Shown here: piece by piece, positions 57,561-64,000 of the stretch
Layout: the number at the start of each line of letters is the position of its first letter
Position numbering within the stretch: position 1 is the stretch's first letter
NCBI GenBank assembly: GCA_012842685.1
Contig: DUSI01000026.1
Location: 1 to 64,000 of the forward strand
Length of the DNA: 64,000 bases
Reading direction: 5' to 3'
Source of the DNA: Candidatus Fermentithermobacillaceae bacterium
GTDB taxonomy: Bacteria > Bacillota > Sulfobacillia > Fermentithermobacillales > Fermentithermobacillaceae
Notes under the pieces: model-generated
What the model was told of the DNA's origin: nothing
The model's input: the letters and a program-made list of their open reading frames with translations, nothing else
Database searches by the model: none
Made by a program: the position numbers and the translations under genes

Positions 57561-58268
57561 ATGCCTTTTGCGAAAGACTCTACGGAAGAAACCAAGAAGA
57601 GGATCATCGAAGTCGTCCGGCGCCACTTTTCCGAGAAGGGTTTTGACGCGGCCCGGGTCGATGAGATCGCCAAAGATGCCGGGGTCAACAAAGCCCTCAT
57701 CTACTACTACTTTGAGAGCAAAGAAGCCATATTGGACCACCTCATCCAGGAGCTTTTTGACGACGTTTCAGCGCTTGCGCTTGAGTTTGTCGAGGAGCAC
57801 GTGGTCAGTATGATAAGCCAAGGCCGCCTGGACATCGAGAGCGACCGGTGGAGGTTTGCTTCCGAAGATGATGCCATGGACTTCTACAGGGCGTGCCTGC
57901 GGTACGTGGAGAAGATCGTCGATTTTTCCCTGTCAAACCGGGGCGTCGTGCGGATTGCGATATTCGAGTCTCTCAAGCACGGAAAACACAAGAACACGCT
58001 CTTTCAGCTCCTGGACCGTCTCTACAATAAGAACGAGAGCCCGCTATACCGGACGATCTGGAGCGCCGACCACGACTTCGACTTCACGCCCGAAGCCGTC
58101 GTATTCAGGTTCTTCTTTGGGTTTTTCCCGGTATTCAACTTGGCCGCCCACTTTGACGCCTATGTCCAGGCAACCGGACTTAGTGAGAGCGAAGTAAGGG
58201 ATTCCTTCATCCGGGGATATCAGAAGGTGGTGTCCGTTTACTTCCGGGGGAAGGAAATCGTATTGTAG
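57561..58268 (+). CDS. TetR family transcriptional regulator
   Basis: KKRIIEVVRRHFSEKGFDAARVDEIAKDAGVNKALIYYYFESKEAILDHLI. Confidence 0.94.
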   Translation: MPFAKDSTEETKKRIIEVVRRHFSEKGFDAARVDEIAKDAGVNKALIYYYFESKEAILDHLIQELFDDVSALALEFVEEHVVSMISQGRLDIESDRWRFASEDDAMDFYRACLRYVEKIVDFSLSNRGVVRIAIFESLKHGKHKNTLFQLLDRLYNKNESPLYRTIWSADHDFDFTPEAVVFRFFFGFFPVFNLAAHFDAYVQATGLSESEVRDSFIRGYQKVVSVYFRGKEIVL

Positions 58269-58455
58269 CAGATGGCTTTGTGTCCTGGCCTTGTGTTCTG
58301 GTGCTTAGGACTTCGGGGTGTGGTGGACGTAGTGTCTTAAGGCGCATCTCTGCGCTTAGAATTGCGAGTCCGAAGGAGGTGATTGGACATCTCCGGTGTT
58401 TAAAGCCGGAAGGAAGGCATAGACGTAGGAGTAGGGAGGTTCCGCCTATAGCTAA

Positions 58456-58467
58456 CTAAACGTTTAG
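58456..58467. promoter_or_regulatory. Candidate TetR operator palindrome
   Basis: CTAAACGTTTAG, perfect 12-bp palindrome between tetR and radical SAM gene. Confidence 0.45.
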
Positions 58468-58587
58468 CCAATACATGACCAACATGCAGGACAACATGTA
58501 GGCAATACGGAGGCGACAAAGACAGATAGAAGACACCCAGTCGATAGACGATCACTCCGGGCTTACCACAAAAGAGGAGGGTTAACC

Positions 58588-59973
58588 GTGAGGAGAGCTC
58601 GTAATGCGACGTTGGAGTTATTGTTTCGCTATCTGTCAGACAAGCCGATGTCGAAGCTGCCCGCCATGCTCTCTCTGGCGCAGCAGCTGGACAGGGGTCA
58701 TAACTACACGGAACAGATAAAGGGCATAAAGGAGCTGCTGTCTGATCCTCAGGGAGTGTGGTACAGGTTCACAAAGAACCTGTTGGAGGAAGTAAACCCC
58801 AGGTGCTTGAGAAGCATCGTGGAGTGCCTCTTGTTCAACGCGACGCTCGACGGGAGCGCAACGCGTAAAGAGGTTGAGGAAAAGTATAACTGCAACGTAC
58901 CCTGGGCCATCTTGATGGACCCAACGAGCGCCTGCAACCTAAACTGCACCGGCTGCTGGGCGGCCCAGTACGGACAAAAGAACAGCCTCTCATTCGATAC
59001 ACTTGATTCAATAATCCGGCAGGGTAAAGAGCTCGGGATCCACTTCTACCTCTACTCGGGTGGAGAACCGTTGGTTCGCAAAGATGACCTAATCCGCCTC
59101 GCCGAGAAGCACGATGACTGCTATTTCCTGGCGTTCACCAACGGCACGCTGGTAGACGACAAGTTCTGCGAAGACCTCGCTCGCGTGGGCAACGTGACCC
59201 TTGCCTTCTCCATCGAGGGGAACGAAGAGGCCACCGACATGCGCAGGGGCAAGGGCACCTACCGCAGAGTGGTCGAGGCGATGGAGCGGATGCGCGCCCA
59301 CAACCTCTTCTTCGGTTACTCCACCTGCTACCACAGGTACAACACGGAGAGCGTGGGTTCGGATGAGTTCGTGGACGACATGATAGCCAGAGGATGCCGG
59401 TTTGCCTGGAACTTCACGTACATCCCCGTGGGTAAAGACGCAGCCCTGGACCTTATAGCCACTCCCGAGCAGCGAGCGTGGATGTACCACCGCATCCGCG
59501 AGATCCGGCGGACCAAGCCGATCCTCGCCCTGGATTTCTGGAACGACGGCGAGTATACCTCCGGATGTATCGCAGGCGGGCGCTGCTACCTGCATATCAA
59601 CGCGGCTGGAGACGTTGAGCCGTGCGCTTTTATCCACTACTCAAACGTCAACATCCACGATGTAACGCTACTTGAGGCTCTCCAGGCGCCCCTCTTCATG
59701 CAGTACAGGAAGCGGCAGCCCTTCAACCAGAACCACCTGAGGCCTTGCCCGCTCCTTGACAATCCGGATGAGCTCGTTGCCATGGTCAGAGAATCGGGAG
59801 CCAGGTCCACGGAGATGATGGCGCCCGAAGACGTGGAAGTCCTCTGCAGCAAGACTCGTCCGGCGGCCGAGAAGTGGGCAGTCAAGGCCGACGAACTGTG
59901 GGCGAAGGCCAAGGCCGCTTCGGCACGCGGTCTGAGAGAAGAATCCGCTGCAGCTATTGCGGGGGAGCGGTAG
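58588..59973 (+). CDS. radical SAM protein with SPASM-like C-terminal cysteines
   Basis: DPTSACNLNCTGCWAAQYG (CxxxCxxC), YLYSGGEPLVRKDDL, CIAGGRCYLHINAAGDVEPCAFIHYSNVN. Confidence 0.9.
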   Translation: MRRARNATLELLFRYLSDKPMSKLPAMLSLAQQLDRGHNYTEQIKGIKELLSDPQGVWYRFTKNLLEEVNPRCLRSIVECLLFNATLDGSATRKEVEEKYNCNVPWAILMDPTSACNLNCTGCWAAQYGQKNSLSFDTLDSIIRQGKELGIHFYLYSGGEPLVRKDDLIRLAEKHDDCYFLAFTNGTLVDDKFCEDLARVGNVTLAFSIEGNEEATDMRRGKGTYRRVVEAMERMRAHNLFFGYSTCYHRYNTESVGSDEFVDDMIARGCRFAWNFTYIPVGKDAALDLIATPEQRAWMYHRIREIRRTKPILALDFWNDGEYTSGCIAGGRCYLHINAAGDVEPCAFIHYSNVNIHDVTLLEALQAPLFMQYRKRQPFNQNHLRPCPLLDNPDELVAMVRESGARSTEMMAPEDVEVLCSKTRPAAEKWAVKADELWAKAKAASARGLREESAAAIAGER

Positions 59974-60345
59974 AGCAGCCTGAAGCCCAGGGAAGGCGGC
60001 CCGTCGGGATGACAAGGCCTGGGGAGCTCCTTCGGCTTACCAGGGCGGGGGCCGGTCAGGACGGTCAGGTCCTGTCCCGGTAGGGCGGTCCGGTGGCCCG
60101 GCCCGATTCTCGGGGAGTGCGGACGGGCGGCCAATGTGGCTGTCGTGGATAAGCCAAAGCGCATGGCGGGCCACTCCCTGGGCTTCCCTATCTCTGTGCG
60201 CCCAACCATCAGTGCAAACATCCCGGTCGCAAAATTGCGCCATCAGTAGACTCTGCTCGCCGCGACCCTATCCTCGATCCCAACGGTCACGGAGGTCACC
60301 TGCCCGTTTGCGCCTACCTCAAGGCATACGAAAAGCAAAGAACTA

Positions 60346-60380
60346 GGCACGGGTCGCAGGTGTCGCCTTGAGCCCGTGCC
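60346..60380 (-). terminator. terminator-like hairpin 3' of hemerythrin gene
   Basis: GGCACGGG/CCCGTGCC 8-bp stem. Confidence 0.5.
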
Positions 60381-60401
60381 GTCCTGACGAACAGGGTAGT
60401 A

Positions 60402-60803
60402 CTACTTCTTCTCGAGCAAGAATGCCCCAAGCGCGCTGTCTATCACAGAGATGTGGTTCACGAGCCAGTCGGAAAGGAGCCGCTGGGCCTGGATGGCCAG
60501 GGAAGACGTCGGGCCTTCCCGGTTCAGGCGATCCTTCAGCTCGGCCACCTTCCCGGTGAAGTACTCGTGCTGCTGCTTGTGGTGGGCAAAGCCAGGGTAT
60601 GCGTTGTCTTTCATGATCTTTTCTTCGGCATTGAAGTGGAAAACCGCGTACTCGGTAAGGAAGTTTAGCGTACCTGCTACTTCGTCCTTCCCTTTGCCCT
60701 TCGCCATGGCCGAAAGCAAGTCGGCGCAGCGGTTTATGAGCTCTTTGTGCTGGTTGTCTATTTCTTCTACGCCGATAGACAGCTGGTCAGACCACTTAAG
60801 CAT
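60402..60803 (-). CDS. bacteriohemerythrin
   Basis: WSDQLSIGVEEIDNQHKELINRCADLL, HFNAEEKIMKDNAYPGFAHHKQQHEYF, WLVNHISVID. Confidence 0.95.
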   Translation of the reverse strand: MLKWSDQLSIGVEEIDNQHKELINRCADLLSAMAKGKGKDEVAGTLNFLTEYAVFHFNAEEKIMKDNAYPGFAHHKQQHEYFTGKVAELKDRLNREGPTSSLAIQAQRLLSDWLVNHISVIDSALGAFLLEKK

Positions 60804-61027
60804 GTTCTCACACTCCCGCTTCGCTATCTACCGCCGCGGGTGGGAAGCGGCAGCAGACCGGCTGTTTGAAGCTAGTATCGAAAGGAAACCGCAGGGATGA
60901 AGACTGCTCCGGGACGCTCTGAAAGCGCGAGAAGCAATTGCCCAGAGGAGCAGGCAGGAGGTTTTGTCTTAAGGCGCCGAAACCAACTTAAGTCTCGAAG
61001 AGCCAATGACAATCGGAGGGATCCGCT

Positions 61028-62077
61028 ATGGCCGAGAAGGCGCGCATAGCCCGTCTTGACGACGGACTTGCTTTCATGCTCAGGTACGAGAACGTAGCGT
61101 GGTATGAAGATGGGAGAGTGCGCATCCTCGACCGTCGGAAATACCCGCTCAAGGTGGAGTACGTAGAGTGTACCTGCCACGAGGAAGTGGCAAGAGCCAT
61201 CGCCGATATGGTTACCCAGAGCGGCGGTCCTTACATGGCGGCCGCCATGGGGATGGCCCTGGCGGCATACGAAGCGAGGGGAATGAGGGAAGAAGACTTC
61301 ATCCGTCACATGAAGGCTGCCGCCTACACGCTATCCCACGCCAGGCCGACGACATCCAAAGCGATGGAGGCGGTTACGTCCAGCTGCCTGCGCGTCGCGC
61401 TTGAAGCCCTTGAGGGAGGGAGACGTGTGGACGAAGCCGTGCTCCTCCACGCTATCGAGCTTACCAATCAGAGGTACGAGGTGTCCATGAAGGCGGCCAG
61501 GTACCTCGCGGACAAGATCCCCATGGGCGGCACAATCATGACCCAGTGCTTCGCCGAGACGGTGATAGGCATGCTCCTCAGGGAGTGCAGGGAAAGGGGC
61601 AACAACGTCAAGGTAATATGCCCAGAGACCCGCCCGTATTTCCAGGGGTCGAGGCTCACGGCAAGCGTAGCGTACGATATGGGGTTTGATGTCACCGTCA
61701 TCTCCGACAACATGCCCGGGTATGTGATGAAGGCCAAGAACGTCGACCTCTTCACTTCGGCGGCTGATGTAATCTGCATGGACGGACACATCGTCAACAA
61801 AGTAGGGACGTTCCAGATAGCCCTGGCGGCCAAGTATTGGGGTGTACCTTACTACGTCACCGGTACCCCAGACAGGAAGCATCCCACTGTCGATACGGTG
61901 AAGATCGAAGAGAGGGATGGAGACCTAGTCTTGGAAGCCATGGGCGTCCGCACAGCCATGAAAGGGGTGAAGGGATACTATCCCGCGTTTGACATAACAC
62001 CTCCAGAGCTTTGCGCGGGTGTAGTAACCGACAAGGGGATCTACTCTCCCTTCGAGCTGGAACGGTATTTTGAGTGA
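61028..62077 (+). CDS. eIF-2B alpha/MtnA-family sugar-phosphate isomerase-like protein
   Basis: CPETRPYFQGSRLTASVAYDMGFDVTVISDNMPGYVM, AADVICMDGHIVNKVGTFQIALAAKYWGVPYYV. Confidence 0.8.
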   Translation: MAEKARIARLDDGLAFMLRYENVAWYEDGRVRILDRRKYPLKVEYVECTCHEEVARAIADMVTQSGGPYMAAAMGMALAAYEARGMREEDFIRHMKAAAYTLSHARPTTSKAMEAVTSSCLRVALEALEGGRRVDEAVLLHAIELTNQRYEVSMKAARYLADKIPMGGTIMTQCFAETVIGMLLRECRERGNNVKVICPETRPYFQGSRLTASVAYDMGFDVTVISDNMPGYVMKAKNVDLFTSAADVICMDGHIVNKVGTFQIALAAKYWGVPYYVTGTPDRKHPTVDTVKIEERDGDLVLEAMGVRTAMKGVKGYYPAFDITPPELCAGVVTDKGIYSPFELERYFE

Positions 62078-62107
62078 GTAGGAAAGGCAGCGAGAGGAGG
62101 CTCGACC

Positions 62108-63007
62108 ATGCCGGGGAAGTGGCTTCACAAGATGACTTGGGAAGAGTTCGAGGAAGAGTTTGTGGGGAAGTCTGGAGGAGAGTTCAGCGAGGAGTCTGGA
62201 GAGAAGATCAGGGAGGACTCTGGGGGAGAGTCTGAGGATAAGCCCACGAAGAAGCTTGAGGACGAGTCTGGGAGAAAGCCCCAGGGGCCGGTCATCATCC
62301 TGCCCATAGGGAGCACCGAGCAGCACGGGGCGCACTTGCCGCTGGGAACCGACACCATGGTGGCGATTGCCCTCGCCGAGGAAGCTTCTGAGAAGACTGG
62401 GGCCGTGATCGCCCCGCCTCTATGGTTTGGATGGAGCCCGCACCACATGGTTCTCCCGGGAACCATCACCGTGCGGCCGGAGGTCCTCGCCGAACTCGTA
62501 TACGACGTCATCGAATCCCTGGCGAAGCACGGTTGTACAAAGTTCATCCTCCTTAATGGGCATAGGATTGTGAACATCTCTTGGCTCCAGATAGCCTGCG
62601 AGAAGGCCAAGCGCCTCCTGGGAGTGGAAGCCGTCATCTTCGACCCGGCCTACATGTCCAAGGAAATAGTGGACCGTTTGGGTTTCGGTCCACTAGGTCA
62701 CGCCGAGGAGATCGAGTCCTCCCATATGTGGTACTGCTATCCGGACCTGTATTACGCCGACAGGGCGAAGGACTACGTACCCCAGCCCCATGATTTGTAC
62801 AGCGTGGATCCCAGGTATCAGGGCGACACCCTTTGCTATGTCCCCTCGACGGTCAGAGGCATGTCTAAAGCGGTCGAGGTCGGAAAAGGAACTACGGGCA
62901 GGCCCAGCATGGCTTCTAAGGAGAAGGGCAAGTTGTACCACGAGCACCTGGTGGATAGGCTGGTTCAGGTGGTGAACCAGCTCAGGAGCCGCTACGGCCG
63001 GACGTAG
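62108..63007 (+). CDS. creatininase family protein
   Basis: VIILPIGSTEQHGAHLPLGTDTMVAIALAE, LLNGHRIVNISWLQIACEKA. Confidence 0.92.
   Translation: MPGKWLHKMTWEEFEEEFVGKSGGEFSEESGEKIREDSGGESEDKPTKKLEDESGRKPQGPVIILPIGSTEQHGAHLPLGTDTMVAIALAEEASEKTGAVIAPPLWFGWSPHHMVLPGTITVRPEVLAELVYDVIESLAKHGCTKFILLNGHRIVNISWLQIACEKAKRLLGVEAVIFDPAYMSKEIVDRLGFGPLGHAEEIESSHMWYCYPDLYYADRAKDYVPQPHDLYSVDPRYQGDTLCYVPSTVRGMSKAVEVGKGTTGRPSMASKEKGKLYHEHLVDRLVQVVNQLRSRYGRT
62146..62289. repeat. 24-nt degenerate tandem repeat inside creatininase-family CDS
   Basis: Six 24-nt units from 62146, encoding SGGEFSEE/SGEKIRED/SGGESEDK/PTKKLEDE/SGRKPQGP. Confidence 0.8.
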
Positions 63008-63238
63008 GAGCTCCCAGCCCCGAATCCGATTCTGGCGACCATACACCCGGAAGATTCCAGAAGTTTTTCTCCGACGTCCGCCTCCTTCCCGGCCCCATAT
63101 CGACCAAAGGGTCGCTTGTGGCCGCTGGCGGACCGGTGTTCTGGGCTTTCGTCATACCAGATAGCGCCTTTGCTGGCCGGGCAAGAACGAGATCCAGAGG
63201 GCACCACATCCCGAGTCTGAGCGTCACAATTAGGGGGA

Positions 63239-63715
63239 GTGAGCTTCGTGAAGGGATTCCTCAAGAACCTGGCCCTGTGCGTTGCTGTACTACTGGCCGC
63301 CCTGCTTTTGTCAAGGCTCGTGCTCTATTTTCGGGTGCTCGATACGTCATCGCTGGATGTGCCGAGGGCGATACTCGTCCACAGACTCGAAAGCCGGGAC
63401 AGCCTGAACCCCAACACGTTCGCGCACCTCCAAGCCGTTCGGATAGACTCGGAAGAAGTGATCGGCAGTCTCTTCGAAGAGATACAGAGCACAACTCTGC
63501 GCGGAACGAAGTCGGTGAACTTCTTTGAGCGCTATCCCGTGTACTTGATGACCATGGAGTATGGAGAAGCGGCGCAGGATACCTTCATGTACATTGAAGT
63601 GGCCGGGGATCGGAGGATTACTGTGCATAAAGATGGAGGGACCGCATACTACGGGTATATCTCCCAGGATACATATGACCTGTTGGCTAAGGCCTATCTC
63701 AGCGCGACGAGGTAG
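63239..63715 (+). CDS. hypothetical membrane-anchored protein
   Basis: Single N-terminal TM segment; no recognised domain. Confidence 0.5.
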   Translation: MSFVKGFLKNLALCVAVLLAALLLSRLVLYFRVLDTSSLDVPRAILVHRLESRDSLNPNTFAHLQAVRIDSEEVIGSLFEEIQSTTLRGTKSVNFFERYPVYLMTMEYGEAAQDTFMYIEVAGDRRITVHKDGGTAYYGYISQDTYDLLAKAYLSATR

Positions 63716-64000
63716 TCCCAAAAAAACCAATTCTGGGCCTCGCATCTCTGACCGGACCCTCCGGAACAAGGCCTCTACCGGTACGACTGCAGTAGCGTAC
63801 TTCTTTGCCTCTCAACGATGAGGAGACCACTGCTCTCGAGACTTTCGCCGCCCTCGGCCGGCAGTTCGACTATGGACCTCACTGGCTCGGGAGACCTGTC
63901 GCTAAGGCGTCCAGCGAGGAACAGGCCCTTTCGGACTCAGAAAAGCTCACCGGCCCTGACCATGCCAAGACGCTCAGGGATGTCTTTCGCGTGATGGAAC

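Noticed and set aside
60870-61027. Possible riboswitch upstream of the MtnA-like gene
   Set aside because: The leader does not match SAM, glycine, TPP, ZTP, guanidine or c-di-GMP aptamer cores that I could recognise.
58588-63007. Mycofactocin-like cluster (radical SAM/SPASM plus creatininase)
   Set aside because: No MftA-like precursor, MftB chaperone or glycosyltransferase; the two genes are 2 kb apart with hemerythrin on the opposite strand between them.

Overview
The window is 64 kb of high-GC bacterial chromosome. Gene content (HelD, NamZ-type muramidase, bifurcating-type Etf pair, Fe/Mn SOD, DAP dehydrogenase) suggests an anaerobic Bacillota; that assignment is inference. No rRNA, tRNA, CRISPR array, phage or transposase was recognised. 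Main content: (1) a minus-strand cluster at 227-9577 headed by a canonical FMN riboswitch and a RibU-like ECF S-component, followed by namZ, a BadF-type sugar kinase, a MurQ-serine hydrolase fusion, nagZ, anmK and birA; (2) an etfB-etfA-glcD lactate/2-hydroxyacid oxidation set; (3) ddh, dapF, ccdA/thioredoxin, SfsA, LUD, S9 and M20 peptidases, HelD and MetG; (4) a racemase/D-amino-acid island (DUF917, DUF1177, AroM, VanX-like, DSD1-like, LarA); (5) a TetR plus radical SAM pair, and an MtnA-like plus creatininase-family pair. The most unusual non-genic signal is two highly diverged tandem arrays with a strict 31-nt period (35022-35643 and 56760-57286) that share a core. A third array has a ~13-nt period, and a 24-nt period array lies inside a creatininase gene. 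Many conserved enzymes also carry hydrophilic low-complexity insertions. A decayed nfeD/paraslipin operon and a truncated ABC permease are visible. All family calls come from reading the protein sequences; no database search was run.
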